DNA of 64,000 nt from JBBEAM01 sp942491105 (GCA_942491105.1 CALNZX010000012.1:449647-513646); one strand, 5' to 3'; shown: positions 48,701 to 59,265, numbered from the stretch's first letter. Made by a program: numbers and translations. Notes: generated by a model from the letters alone, not told the origin.

Positions 48701-49297
48701 ATGGCCCGTATCGACTATTATTTTGCCACGCTGTCACCCTATTGCTACCTTGCTGGCACCCGGCTGGAGGAAGTGGCAAGCAAACATGGCGCACAGATTG
48801 CGTACAAGCCCTTTGACATCGTGCAGGGATTTGCGCGCACAGGAGGTGTGATGCCGAAAGACCGCCATCCCAGCCGTATTGAGTATCGTGCGCAGGAGTT
48901 GCCGCGTCAGGCCAGGAAGTTGGGAATGCCGTTCAATCTCAAGCCGGCGCATTGGCCCACAAACGGCGCGCCGTCGGCCTACGCGTTTATCGCAGCGCAG
49001 AATGCGGGCAGCGGTGATCTGGGCGTGCTCGCGCATGCGATTACCCGAGCTGTATGGGCCGAGGAAAAGGACGTGGCGGAGGAAGATGTAATTCGGGCCT
49101 GTCTGACGGAGGCGGGATTTGATCCGGCGCTGGCCGACAAGGATTTGCTGCAATCGGCCGATACGTATTCTCGCAATCTGGAAGATGCGGTTGAGGCCGG
49201 TGTTTTTGGCGCACCGTTCTACGTTGTCGACGGCCAGCGGTTTTGGGGGCAGGACCGTATCGAGGATCTGGATCTCTATCTACAGGGTAAACTATGA
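48701..49297 (+). CDS. 2-hydroxychromene-2-carboxylate isomerase-like (DsbA fold)
   Basis: A 198-residue GST-kappa/DsbA-fold protein: IDYYFATLSPYCYLAGTRLE, KPFDIVQGFARTGGVMPKDR, LPRQARKLGMPFNLKPAHWP and GVFGAPFYVVDGQRFWGQDR are all family marks. Glutathione-dependent isomerase of naphthalene catabolism is the namesake; in roseobacters without that pathway the substrate is unclear. ATG 48701 has GGAG 6 bases upstream and is preferred over ATG 48689. Overlaps the next gene by four bases (ATGA). Confidence 0.87.
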   Translation: MARIDYYFATLSPYCYLAGTRLEEVASKHGAQIAYKPFDIVQGFARTGGVMPKDRHPSRIEYRAQELPRQARKLGMPFNLKPAHWPTNGAPSAYAFIAAQNAGSGDLGVLAHAITRAVWAEEKDVAEEDVIRACLTEAGFDPALADKDLLQSADTYSRNLEDAVEAGVFGAPFYVVDGQRFWGQDRIEDLDLYLQGKL

Positions 49298-50076
49298 GAC
49301 CCCATACCCATACGCATTTATTCGAGGGCGCGCCGCGCCGCGCCTTGGCAATCCACTGCACCCTGGGACAATCCAGCGCCTGGCGCGGGCTTGCGGCGGA
49401 GCTGAAGGATATTGTCAGCGTGCTGGCCTTTGATTTACCAAGTCACGGCAAATCCGGTATCTGGGACCGCACTGGAAACGTGCATGATGTCGCGACCGAC
49501 ATGGCACGTGGACTGATAGACCAACCGATGGACCTGATCGGCCATTCGTTCGGAGCAACCGTTGCCCTGCGCGTCGCTGTGGAGACGCCGGAATTGGTGC
49601 GCAGCCTCACGATGATAGAGCCGGTGTATTTCGCCGCCGCCATCGCGGACGAGCCCGAGCTGATGACCCAGTACAAGCGTGACAGCGCGCCGCTGGATGC
49701 GGCCTTTGCCGCCGGCGACGAAAGGGAGGCCGCGCGTGTGTTCAACCGCGACTGGGGCGATGGAACACCTTGGGACACACTGCCCGAGCGGATGCAGGAC
49801 CACATGACCCGTCTTGTGCATTACGTTCCGGCAAGCGCTGCGTTTCTGCATTCCGACAGCGCGGGGCTGTTAAGCAGACTACAGGACGCGGCGATGCCTG
49901 CGGTGCTGATCGAGGGGGACCAGTCTCCGCCGATGAGTGGCAAAGTGGCTGCATCGCTCGCCAAGCGTCTGCCGGATGTGGCGCGGGTGGTGGTCAAGGG
50001 GGCGGGGCATATGCTGCCTGTCACCCACCCTGAGGCTGTGGCACCCCATGTGCGCGCACTGCTTGCGCGCAGCTAA
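49294..50076 (+). CDS. Alpha/beta hydrolase
   Basis: A 260-residue alpha/beta-hydrolase with nucleophile elbow LIGHSFGATVALRVA, oxyanion region AIHCTLGQSSAWRGLA, acid region LIEGDQSPP and catalytic His in VKGAGHMLPVTHPEAVAPHV. Probably an esterase or related enzyme; no signal peptide. It starts inside the stop of the isomerase gene, so the two are likely expressed together. Convergent with the aldolase gene. Confidence 0.87.
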   Translation: MRPHTHTHLFEGAPRRALAIHCTLGQSSAWRGLAAELKDIVSVLAFDLPSHGKSGIWDRTGNVHDVATDMARGLIDQPMDLIGHSFGATVALRVAVETPELVRSLTMIEPVYFAAAIADEPELMTQYKRDSAPLDAAFAAGDEREAARVFNRDWGDGTPWDTLPERMQDHMTRLVHYVPASAAFLHSDSAGLLSRLQDAAMPAVLIEGDQSPPMSGKVAASLAKRLPDVARVVVKGAGHMLPVTHPEAVAPHVRALLARS

Positions 50077-50079
50077 GCG

Positions 50080-51117
50080 TTAGAAGTGGCTCAGGAACTG
50101 GTCGATTACTGTATCGGTCATGGACCAGTCACATACCAGCCGCGCGGATAGCATTTCGTCTGCGGGGCTGGTCGCCACATCGCCATCCAGCACATAGTAT
50201 TTCGCACCGGCGGCGTGCAGGCGCTGGTGTACGGCGCGGGGGAAGCGGGTAAAGATCATGTTGGCCTGCGGCTCGTGTATCATCTCGGCGCCCTTCCCCC
50301 GCAGCCCACGCGCGAGGCGCGCGCAGGACGCGTTCGCACTGCGCGCCATGTCCTGCCAAAGACCGTTCTCCAGATAGCCGGCCATTTGTGCGGACAGGTA
50401 GCGGTGCTTGGAGAACAGATGCGCGCCACGTTTACGGCGCAACTCGAACTCCCACGCCTTGGCGGGATCAAAGAAAATTACAGCCTCGACCGCCATGCAG
50501 CCGTTTTTCGTACCGCCAAAGCTGACCACGTCAACGCCTGATTTCCACGTCATCTCGGCCGGGGTGCACCCCAGTGCCACAAGCGCGTTTGCAAACCGCG
50601 CGCCGTCCAGATGGACGGGCAGGTTTGCGGCCTTGGCCACAGCCGTCAGCGCGCGTAATTCCTCCAGCGTGTGTACCGAACCCATCTCGGTCACTTGGGT
50701 GATCGACACTGCACCAGCCTGCGCCATATGCACGTTGCCGCCAGGACGGCGGGCGATGGCGTCTGCGAGGTCTTCGGGCGCCATCTTGTCGCGTGTGGGG
50801 ATCAGGGTCAGCTTGGCACCACCCGAGTAGAACTCCGGCGCGTTGCACTCGTCTTCCTCGATGTGGCTGAACTGCGCGCAGAATGTCGTCTGCCAAGGCT
50901 GCGTATAGCAGGCCAGCGCCAGCACATTTGCGGCGGTGCCGGTGGAGACAAGGTAGACAGCGGCGTCGGGCGCCTCAAAGGCAGCACGGATTCCGGCGCG
51001 AACCTCTTCCATGATGTCGTCCTTGCCGTAGGGCATGGCGTAGCCAGTGTTCGCCTCCATCACGCGTTGCATGATCTTCGGGTGGACGGGGCCGGAGTTG
51101 TCAGAGGCAAAAAACAT
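50080..51117 (-). CDS. ltaE: Low-specificity L-threonine aldolase
   Basis: A 345-residue PLP enzyme of the beta-eliminating lyase group: MFFASDNSGPVHPKIMQ at the start, VYLVSTGTAANVLALA, SHIEEDECNAPEFYSGGAKL, LPVHLDGARFANALVALG and the PLP lysine in VSFGGTKNGCMAVEAV. It splits L-threonine or allo-threonine to glycine and acetaldehyde. It abuts the YcgN-like gene (51118) on the same strand. Confidence 0.92.
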   Translation of the reverse strand: MFFASDNSGPVHPKIMQRVMEANTGYAMPYGKDDIMEEVRAGIRAAFEAPDAAVYLVSTGTAANVLALACYTQPWQTTFCAQFSHIEEDECNAPEFYSGGAKLTLIPTRDKMAPEDLADAIARRPGGNVHMAQAGAVSITQVTEMGSVHTLEELRALTAVAKAANLPVHLDGARFANALVALGCTPAEMTWKSGVDVVSFGGTKNGCMAVEAVIFFDPAKAWEFELRRKRGAHLFSKHRYLSAQMAGYLENGLWQDMARSANASCARLARGLRGKGAEMIHEPQANMIFTRFPRAVHQRLHAAGAKYYVLDGDVATSPADEMLSARLVCDWSMTDTVIDQFLSHF

Positions 51118-51615
51118 TTAGAGTGGCTCCTCGATGATGTGGTCTTCCCAGTCTTCAAATACAGTTTCCCATTCGCTGACCGTGCGGCCGCGCATGGAGA
51201 CGCCTGCCTTGTGCACGCTCTCGTGGGTGCCGGTCAGCAGGGGGTGCCAGTCGGGCAGGGGCAGGCCCTTCCACAGCAGACGGTAGGCGCAGGTTTGCGG
51301 CATCCAATAGGCGTGATCGTCGATGTTGTCCGGTGTCATCACGATGCAATCGGGCACAAACTGGTGACGGATTTCGTATTGGGCACAGCGGCAAGTGGCA
51401 TCATCCAGCAGGCGGCAGGCTACGTTGGTCAGCGCGACCTCTCCCGTATCCTCGTCCTCAAGCTTGTTGAGGCAGCATTTGCCGCAGCCGTCGCAGAGTG
51501 CTTCCCACTCCTGCGTATTCAGGGACTTGAGCGGCTTGCGCTCCCAGAACTTCGGCGCGAGGCCGGAGCGGTCAATCGGATCATCGCCGGAGGCGTGCTT
51601 TGGTATACTACTCAT
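51118..51615 (-). CDS. YcgN-family cysteine cluster protein
   Basis: A 165-residue protein of the UPF0260/YcgN type with EALCDGCGKCCLNKLEDEDT and CRLLDDATCRCAQYEIR, eight cysteines arranged as a CxxCxxCC-type metal cluster site, then CIVMTPDNIDDHAYWMPQTC. Cellular function unknown. The ATG at 51615 lies within ribF (overlap of 8 bases), so it is coupled to ribF. Confidence 0.9.
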   Translation of the reverse strand: MSSIPKHASGDDPIDRSGLAPKFWERKPLKSLNTQEWEALCDGCGKCCLNKLEDEDTGEVALTNVACRLLDDATCRCAQYEIRHQFVPDCIVMTPDNIDDHAYWMPQTCAYRLLWKGLPLPDWHPLLTGTHESVHKAGVSMRGRTVSEWETVFEDWEDHIIEEPL

Positions 51616-52543
51616 AGGCGGCCAGTATGGCACGGGCGCGGGCGCTGTCGGCATCCATCTGGGTAATCAGCGCCTCAAGTCCGTCGAATTTCTCTTCACC
51701 GCGCAAATGCTCGACGAGGGCGACGGACAGAGGCGTGCCATAGAGATCGCCCTTGAAGTCGAAAATGAACGTTTCTAGATTGGGTTTGTTCTCCCCGAAC
51801 ATCGGGCGCACACCCATTGAGGCAACACCGTGATAGCTGCCCTTGTGCGCGCCTTCCAGCACATCCACCAGCACCGCATAGACGCCGAAGGCGGGCGGGT
51901 GCAGGCCGTCGATGCTCATGTTCGCTGTGGGATACCCCAGCTCGCGGCCACGCTGCTCGCCGCCGATCACGGGGCCCTCGATCCGGTGCCAATGGCCCAG
52001 CATGGCGGCGGCATCGCGGGTGCGCGCCTCGCTCAGTGCGCGGCGGATGGCGGTTGAGGAAACGGTCTGCTCCGATTGCGCCATCAGGGGCGCGATGGTC
52101 ACGCCAAAGCCCAGATCGGCACCAAAAGCCGCCAGATCCTCGACCGTGCCCGCGCGCGCCTTGCCGAAACAGAAATCCGCACCTACCACCACATGCCGCA
52201 GACCAAGGCCTCGGTGCAGGATCTTCTCTGCAAAATCGAACGGGGTAAGCGAGGCAAGCGCTGCGTTGAACGGCAGTTGATACAGTTTTTCCACACCTAC
52301 CTTGGCCAACCGCGAGGCGCGTGCCGCACTGCTCATCAATCGAAACGGCGGGGCGTCTGGCGCAAAATAGGCGCGGGGGTGCGGCTCGAACGTAACAATG
52401 CCCAAGGGCGCATCGGGAACAGCGGCGCGCGCCATCTCGATCACCGAGCGGTGGCCGAGGTGCACCCCGTCAAAATTGCCGATCGCGGCGGTGGCACCGC
52501 GATCCGACGTTTCTACAAACTGATAGTCCGAAATAATCCGCAT
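51608..52543 (-). CDS. ribF: Bifunctional riboflavin kinase / FAD synthetase
   Basis: A 311-residue RibF. N-terminal FAD synthetase part: GATAAIGNFDGVHLGHRSV, LGIVTFEPHPRAYF and VVGADFCFGKARAGTVEDL. C-terminal riboflavin kinase part: GRELGYPTANMSIDGLHPPA, GVYAVLVDV and SMGVRPMFGENKPNLETFIF. It turns riboflavin into FMN, then FAD. Second gene from the left in a minus-strand set reading maoC-ribF-ycgN-ltaE. Confidence 0.96.
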   Translation of the reverse strand: MRIISDYQFVETSDRGATAAIGNFDGVHLGHRSVIEMARAAVPDAPLGIVTFEPHPRAYFAPDAPPFRLMSSAARASRLAKVGVEKLYQLPFNAALASLTPFDFAEKILHRGLGLRHVVVGADFCFGKARAGTVEDLAAFGADLGFGVTIAPLMAQSEQTVSSTAIRRALSEARTRDAAAMLGHWHRIEGPVIGGEQRGRELGYPTANMSIDGLHPPAFGVYAVLVDVLEGAHKGSYHGVASMGVRPMFGENKPNLETFIFDFKGDLYGTPLSVALVEHLRGEEKFDGLEALITQMDADSARARAILAAYE

Positions 52544-52581
52544 GGCCCTGTGAGTAGCGGCGCACGCGGATCAGTGCAAGG

Positions 52582-53025
52582 TCAGTCGAACTTGCGCGAA
52601 GGCGCGAGAACGGTGGCTTCGCCGATCAGTACCTTTTTGCCATCGACAGAGCAGTGGCAATCCATCTTCACGATGCGTTTGGCAGGGTCGATATCGGTCA
52701 CTTTCACTTCGGCATAGACCGTATCACCGGGGCGCACAGGGCGCAGGAATTTCATGGTCTGGCCCAGATACACCGTGCCATGACCCGGCAGCTGCTCCCC
52801 GATCACAGCTGAGATCAGACCCGCCGTCAGCATGCCGTGCGCGATACGGCCCTGAAAAATGGTGTCCTGTGCGTAATCATCGTCGAGGTGCACCGGGTTC
52901 CGGTCGGTTGACACGGTGGCGAACATCTCGATGTCCTCGTCTGTAACCTGCTTGCGCAGATAGCGGAACATGCCGATTTCGATGTCTTCGATGACGATGG
53001 TGCCGCGTGGGAGATTGTCCAACAT
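52582..53025 (-). CDS. MaoC-like dehydratase
   Basis: A 147-residue single hot-dog-fold protein. FATVSTDRNPVHLDDDYAQD carries the hydratase-2 Asp/His pair, followed by FQGRIAHGMLTAGLISAVIG and YLGQTMKFLRPVRPGDTVYA. Probable (R)-specific enoyl-CoA hydratase. The ATG at 53025 follows an AGGGCAGGA ribosome site; a second ATG 12 bases upstream is possible. Confidence 0.9.
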   Translation of the reverse strand: MLDNLPRGTIVIEDIEIGMFRYLRKQVTDEDIEMFATVSTDRNPVHLDDDYAQDTIFQGRIAHGMLTAGLISAVIGEQLPGHGTVYLGQTMKFLRPVRPGDTVYAEVKVTDIDPAKRIVKMDCHCSVDGKKVLIGEATVLAPSRKFD

Positions 53026-53116
53026 TCCTGCCCTCATAGTAATAATAGTGCGGGCAGTGCGCCCTAATTGCAATTTAATTACTTTGCAGATGCAGAAAAT
53101 GCAAGCAGAAACTCGC

Positions 53117-53989
53117 TCAGCGTAGGTGTCCGATGGTGTAGGTCGGGTCCATATTTTCCCTATCCAGAAAAGCGCTTAGCGCCTGCGCGTCTGGCTGGTC
53201 GATGGTTTTTGTCTCGGCTGCGGCCAGCCCACCGGTGATGAAGAGGGAATCAATCCCTTCATCCACAGCGCCTTTTACATCCGTCATGATCCCGTCTCCG
53301 ATGGCCAGGATCTTGCCATCCGGGATGGTATTGCCCAGCTTGTGCAGCCTGCGCCGCGCCAGATCATAGATTGGCGCATGGGGCTTGCCGAAATAGAGGC
53401 TCTCGCCGCCGATTTCTGTGTACATCCGCGCCACAGCACCCGCGCACCATTCGCGCTCCTCGCCACGGTCCACGACGATATCGGGATTGGCACAGAGCAG
53501 CTTCAGACCCCGCGCAAGTGCAATCTCCAGATCAGCCCGCCAGGTTTCAGGCTCGGCGATTGGATCGAACGGACCAGTGCAGACAATACCAGTAGCCTCG
53601 TCAAGCGGAACGCGGGTGATTTCCACGGGGTTGTCCAGTATTTCCAGCGGGTCGAAAAAGCGGCTGTCCGTGACGGGACCGTAGTGCCAGACCTGTGTGC
53701 CCACCACGCCGCTGTACATTGCCGCGCGCGCGGAGTCGCCGGAGGTTGCCACCGCGTCATACGCATCATCCGGCACGCCAAAATGGACCAGCTGCTTGAG
53801 CACACCTTTGCGCGGACGCGGGGAGTTGGTGACAAGAACGACTTTGCCGCCGGTCTTGCGGTAGGCTTGCAGCGCGGCAACCGCACTCGGGATCGCGGTA
53901 ACGCCGTTGTGCACGCAGCCCCAGAGATCGACGAACAAAGCGTCGTAGTTTGTCGAAACTTCAGCAAGGGTGGTGATGATGCGGGTCAT
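53117..53989 (-). CDS. TIGR01459-type HAD hydrolase
   Basis: A 290-residue HAD-superfamily (NagD-like, class IIA) hydrolase. Nucleophile motif LFVDLWGCVHNGVTAIP, threonine/serine motif VVLVTNSPRPRKGVLKQL, cap domain in the middle, and KPHAPIYDLARRRL followed by ILAIGDGIMTDVKGAVDEGI for motifs III-IV. The natural substrate is unknown. Member of a family common in alphaproteobacteria. Confidence 0.92.
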   Translation of the reverse strand: MTRIITTLAEVSTNYDALFVDLWGCVHNGVTAIPSAVAALQAYRKTGGKVVLVTNSPRPRKGVLKQLVHFGVPDDAYDAVATSGDSARAAMYSGVVGTQVWHYGPVTDSRFFDPLEILDNPVEITRVPLDEATGIVCTGPFDPIAEPETWRADLEIALARGLKLLCANPDIVVDRGEEREWCAGAVARMYTEIGGESLYFGKPHAPIYDLARRRLHKLGNTIPDGKILAIGDGIMTDVKGAVDEGIDSLFITGGLAAAETKTIDQPDAQALSAFLDRENMDPTYTIGHLR

Positions 53990-54058
53990 GTGCTGCTCCA
54001 GAAATGCGGGTTACGCGCTGGGATATCCGAGCAAAGACAGGATGCAAAGACCGACAAT

Positions 54059-54090
54059 AAAAAAGCCCCCCTGTGTGTTCAAGGGGGGCT
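54059..54090 (-). terminator. Rho-independent terminator of ppaC
   Basis: On the minus strand, AGCCCCCC (54090-54083) pairs with GGGGGGCT (54071-54064), with an 11-base loop and a run of T at 54064-54059. It lies 24 bases after the ppaC stop and upstream of the HAD gene. Confidence 0.88.
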
Positions 54091-54113
54091 GAGGGGCAAT
54101 CGCGCCTGAAAAT

Positions 54114-55034
54114 TCAGACCTTAAGGTTCGGTATGATCTGCTTTTTGCGGCTCATGATGCCGGGCAGCACAACTGTGTCACCGCTGACCGTCGCACCAAA
54201 GGATTTCTCGGCCACGGTTTTGCTCAGCTCGTTGGGGATCAGCATGGTCGCTTCTTCGTTGAGGATATCCACGACGAACAACAGAACCTGATCTGCGCCA
54301 TCTTCGGTTGCAACGCCCGGCATCGCGGCCATCAGTGCATCCTTGCGGTCCAGAACGGTGGCAGGCGATGTCGTCTCCAGCACGGAAACGCGGAACTGCT
54401 TGCCGCCGACTTCGTATTCCTTGCTGTCCATGCGCAGCAGTTCGGCTTCCGAGAAGGAGGAAACATCGGATTTCGCCGCAAACATCTGCGCCGCATATTC
54501 TTCGATGTTCACACCCAGATCTTCGGCCAGGGACCATGCGATGGCTTTGTCTTCCTGCGTGGTTGTGGGGGAGCGGAATTCCAGCGTATCCGACAGGATG
54601 CAAGTCAGCATCGCGCCTTTGATGCTTTCAGGCATCTGGGCGATGTCCTTGCCGATGATTTTCCACATGATCGTGGCGGTACAGGCCAGAGGCTCCATCA
54701 CAATATGGATCGGCCCCTTCGTCTCCAGCCCGCCGACCAGCTTGTGGTGGTCGATGATCGCGCGGATGTCGGCATTGTTGATGTTGGCCGGCAATTCCGC
54801 GGGGTTGTTAGTGTCCACAATCACAACTGGCTGGTCGTCGGCCACATCCGCGATTATTTCAGGTTTATCAAGGTTCCAGCGCTCCAGCATAAAGAGCGCC
54901 TCGGTGTTCGGCTCGCCCAACAGGACGGGCTTTGCTTCGACACCTTGTATGGTGTTCAGATACCACGCCCAGATGATCGGGCTGCCGGTGCTGTCGGTGT
55001 CGGGGGATTTATGGCCAAAAACGAGGGTCGTCAT
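54114..55034 (-). CDS. ppaC: Manganese-dependent inorganic pyrophosphatase
   Basis: A 306-residue family II pyrophosphatase of the DHH superfamily. FGHKSPDTDSTGSPIIWAW and VDTNNPAELPANI carry metal-binding residues, the DHH motif is in IRAIIDHHKLVGG, and the DHHA2 C-terminal part contains the RKK segment (SRKKQIIPNL). It hydrolyses pyrophosphate and needs Mn or Co. This type is more usual in Firmicutes but is known in some alphaproteobacteria. Confidence 0.95.
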   Translation of the reverse strand: MTTLVFGHKSPDTDSTGSPIIWAWYLNTIQGVEAKPVLLGEPNTEALFMLERWNLDKPEIIADVADDQPVVIVDTNNPAELPANINNADIRAIIDHHKLVGGLETKGPIHIVMEPLACTATIMWKIIGKDIAQMPESIKGAMLTCILSDTLEFRSPTTTQEDKAIAWSLAEDLGVNIEEYAAQMFAAKSDVSSFSEAELLRMDSKEYEVGGKQFRVSVLETTSPATVLDRKDALMAAMPGVATEDGADQVLLFVVDILNEEATMLIPNELSKTVAEKSFGATVSGDTVVLPGIMSRKKQIIPNLKV

Positions 55035-55071
55035 TATGCTCTCCTGCAGGAAATACGCTCAATTTGCGCGC

Positions 55072-55099
55072 CTTATAGCAGGATCGCGTCCCGTGTCAC
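55072..55099 (-). promoter_or_regulatory. Possible ppaC promoter
   Basis: On the minus strand, GTGACA (55099-55094) and TATAAG (55077-55072) are spaced by 16 bases, about 38 bases before the ppaC start. The 326-base gap up to 55360 holds no gene that I can see. Confidence 0.35.
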
Positions 55100-55360
55100 G
55101 TGTCCATGACGCGCGGCGACCCTTCTTCATTTTGCCGCTAAACTCGATCCGTCCCTCACCAAATTCGCAGCCGTCGCAAATCAAACGGATCAGCCGCTCA
55201 CCAGCGTCGACATTCTGTTACACATTCGTATTGCCCCATTGAAACCCACAGTGTGGCATGAGGCGGGGCGGCGCAAAAAAAAGGCGGCGATCCCGTCGCA
55301 GGTCTTGGTTGCAGCTTAAGGGGTCGCGCAGTCTTTGCGAATGATGGTATCACCACGCGC

Positions 55361-56038
55361 ATGAGCGTGCGCGAAACCGATCTCTATCCCCCCGTCAAAG
55401 CCTTTCTGGAGGATCAGGGATACGTGGTGAAGGGCGAGGTGGGGGCCGCCGATGTTGTCGCCGTCCGCGGAGCAGAGCCGCCGGTGGTGGTCGAGCTGAA
55501 GCTGGGGTTTTCGCTGGCGCTGTTCCACCAGTGTGTCGAGCGGCTGAAGGTCAGCGATGACGTATATCTGGCTGTGGCGCATAAGGCAGGCAAGCCTTTC
55601 TACAAAGCGCTCAAGGCAAATATGGTACTGGCGCGGCGGCTGGGGCTGGGGCTGATGACGGTGCGGGTGGAGGATGGTCTGGTCTCGGTGCATTGTGATC
55701 CCGGCCCTTACGCGCCGCGCAAGAATGCCAAACGCAAAGCCACGCTGCTGCGCGAATTTGCGCGCCGTCAGGGCGACCCCAATGATGGCGGTCAGACGCG
55801 GGCGGGGCTGGTCACCGCCTACCGGCAGGATGCGGTGAAGATCGCGGTTTACCTGTTCGAGGTGGGTGCAAGCAAAGGCGCCGATGTGGCGCGTGAGACA
55901 GGGGTTCCGCGCGCGACAGCCATGATGCGCGACAACCATTATGGCTGGTTTGAAAAGGTCGAGAAGGGCGTTTATGGCATCACCCCTTCCGGTGCGGATG
56001 CAGTGGCAGTCTCGGCGCGGGTACTGGGGGCTGATTGA
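55361..56038 (+). CDS. DUF2161 putative PD-(D/E)XK phosphodiesterase
   Basis: A 225-residue protein. The N-terminal half resembles a PD-(D/E)XK nuclease core: YVVKGEVGAADVVAVRG supplies the Asp and PPVVVELKLGFSLALFHQ the E-x-K motif. The C-terminal half has a winged-helix-like segment (GADVARETGVPRATAMMRDN, then GVYGITPSGADAV). Found in Rhodobacteraceae as DUF2161; the biological role is unknown. Divergent from ppaC. Confidence 0.85.
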   Translation: MSVRETDLYPPVKAFLEDQGYVVKGEVGAADVVAVRGAEPPVVVELKLGFSLALFHQCVERLKVSDDVYLAVAHKAGKPFYKALKANMVLARRLGLGLMTVRVEDGLVSVHCDPGPYAPRKNAKRKATLLREFARRQGDPNDGGQTRAGLVTAYRQDAVKIAVYLFEVGASKGADVARETGVPRATAMMRDNHYGWFEKVEKGVYGITPSGADAVAVSARVLGAD

Positions 56039-56075
56039 TCCCGCTTCGACCGCGCAAATTTTTATCAGCTTGTTG

Positions 56076-56104
56076 TTGACACGTGCACCGCGCATCCATA
56101 CCTA
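56076..56104 (+). promoter_or_regulatory. Probable groESL promoter
   Basis: TTGACA (56076-56081), 17-base spacer, TACCTA (56099-56104), placed 8 bases upstream of the CIRCE element. A perfect -35 with a weak -10 fits a HrcA-repressed heat-shock promoter. Confidence 0.55.
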
Positions 56105-56111
56105 TCCCTCG

Positions 56112-56138
56112 TTAGCACTCGACTATGGTGAGTGATAA
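56112..56138 (+). promoter_or_regulatory. CIRCE operator (HrcA binding site) of groESL
   Basis: TTAGCACTC (56112-56120), 9-base spacer, GAGTGATAA (56130-56138). The consensus is TTAGCACTC-N9-GAGTGCTAA, so there is one mismatch in the right arm. Located 66 bases before groES; predicts repression by HrcA and induction on heat stress. Confidence 0.93.
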
Positions 56139-56203
56139 CGGCGGGTCGCTTCAGGTGAAGGGCCTGTCCGACAAATAACTTTGAGCATCAAGGAGCTACA
56201 AAG

Positions 56204-56491
56204 ATGGCATTGACACCGCTTCACGACCGCGTGCTGGTAAAGCGCACAGAGGGCGAAGAGAAAACTGCTGGCGGGTTGATTATCCCCGATAGCGCGAAGG
56301 AAAAACCCTCCGAGGGTGAAGTCGTCGCAGTGGGCGAAGGCGCGCGCAAAGACAGCGGCGAGTTGATCGCACCCGCGGTTAAGCCAGGCGACAAAATCCT
56401 GTTCGGCAAATGGTCCGGCACGGAAGTCACCGTCGACGGCGAAGAAATGCTGATGATGAAAGAGAGCGACATCATGGGGATCCTGTCCTGA
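56204..56491 (+). CDS. groES: Co-chaperonin GroES
   Basis: A 95-residue co-chaperonin: LTPLHDRVLVKRTEGEEKTA, the mobile loop region TAGGLIIPDSAKEKPSEGEV, and KILFGKWSGTEVTVDGEE. It caps GroEL. A CAAGGAG ribosome site precedes it. The stop codon sits inside a short inverted repeat. Confidence 0.97.
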   Translation: MALTPLHDRVLVKRTEGEEKTAGGLIIPDSAKEKPSEGEVVAVGEGARKDSGELIAPAVKPGDKILFGKWSGTEVTVDGEEMLMMKESDIMGILS

Positions 56492-56528
56492 TTTCAGGAC
56501 GCTGAGGATTTTGTCCTGATTTCAGGAC
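56485..56528 (+). repeat. Duplicated 16-base inverted repeat at the groES stop
   Basis: The palindrome-like GTCCTGATTTCAGGAC occurs perfectly twice, at 56485-56500 (spanning the groES TGA) and at 56513-56528. Each copy can fold into a 6-7 bp stem, and the copies can also pair with each other. It lies in the groES-groEL intercistronic space and may affect RNA processing or relative expression. Confidence 0.85.
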
Positions 56529-56591
56529 GGGCGGGCTGCACAAGCCCCCTTTGAGACGCTAACCATCAACCAATTTTAGGAGACTTCGAAT

Positions 56592-58244
<1,653 letters not shown>

Positions 58245-58310
58245 GCACCAGCTCCGGCTGATGCGCGTTATCCGAAAGGGTAGCACATGCTCCCGTCCAT
58301 ACGGACACGG

Positions 58311-58340
58311 CAAAGGGCTCCTTCGGGGGCCCTTTGTTGC
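58311..58340 (+). terminator. Rho-independent terminator after groESL
   Basis: CAAAGGGCTCC (58311-58321) pairs with GGGGCCCTTTG (58326-58336), allowing one T-G pair, around a TTCG tetraloop, followed by TTG. It lies 66 bases after the groEL stop. Confidence 0.8.
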
Positions 58341-58427
58341 ATTTGGAGGGCAGACCCCTGACTTGATAGAAACAGTGTTTTGCGCGATTGCGCTTGGCCG
58401 GTCGCGCGGGGCAGGGTAGTCGGCGGT

Positions 58428-59265
58428 ATGCGACTGATTATCCTGACCGCCCTCACTATGTGTGCCTTTGCCGCAAACTCTGTCCTGACCCGCGCGGCGG
58501 TGGAAGGCGGGCACCTGGCGCCATCGGCTTTTGCCCTCGTCCGCGTGGCTGCCGGTGCCTTGATGCTGGTGGCGCTGGTGATGTGGCGGCGGCAACCGCT
58601 GCCGCTGTTTCGCCCTGCGCGCTTTGTCGGCGCGATCAGCCTGACGGCATATATGGCGGGGTTTTCGCTGGCCTACCTGACACTGGACGCCGGATTGGGC
58701 GCGCTGATCCTGTTCGGGGTCACGCAGATCACCATGTTTGGACATGGTGCGCTTACGGGCCAGCCGCCGACTGCCCGCCAGTTGCTCGGGTCTGCTGTGG
58801 CATTCGGCGGGTTGGTACTTGTGCTCTGGCCCGCAGAGGGCGGCGTGACCGATCCTGCGGGTGCCGCGTTGATGGTGGTCGCAGGCTTTGGTTGGGCGGT
58901 TTACAGCATCGCAGGGCGTGGGGCGGCGGACCCTTCTGCGGCGACAGCGGCAAATTTTATCCCTCTGCCTGCCCGTGCTTGGAGTGGTCCTGTTGCTCCC
59001 CGGCTTGCAACTGGAGGGGGATGCCTGGGGTGTGGCACTCGCGGTTAGCAGCGGCGCGCTGACTTCGGGGCTGGGCTATGCACTGTGGTATTCGGTTCTG
59101 GCCCGCATGACCGGCAGCACGGCGGCAGTGGTGCAGCTGGCGGTGCCTGTGCTCGCGATCGTTGCAGGGGCGGTCGTGCTGGGCGAAAGCGCGCCGCCGA
59201 TCCTGATTCTTGCCGCAGCACTGGTCGTCGGCGGCATCGGCTGGGCCGTGACCGCTAGGCGATAA
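58428..59265 (+). CDS. EamA/DMT-family membrane transporter, frameshifted
   Basis: Two overlapping frames together form one EamA transporter of about 279 residues with around ten membrane helices. Marks: LTMCAFAANSVLTRAAVEGG, LAYLTLDAGLGALILFGVTQ, MVVAGFGWAVYSIAGRGA in the first frame; LTSGLGYALWYSVLARM and VVQLAVPVLAIVAGAVVLGE in the second. The frame changes at CCC 58961-58963; dropping one C gives AANFILCLPVLGVVLLL. Likely exporter or importer of small metabolites, substrate unknown. Probably a sequencing indel. Confidence 0.82.

Noticed and set aside
58888..59265. A separate small membrane protein gene
   Set aside because: It is the second half of the frameshifted EamA transporter, joined by removal of one C at 58961-58963.
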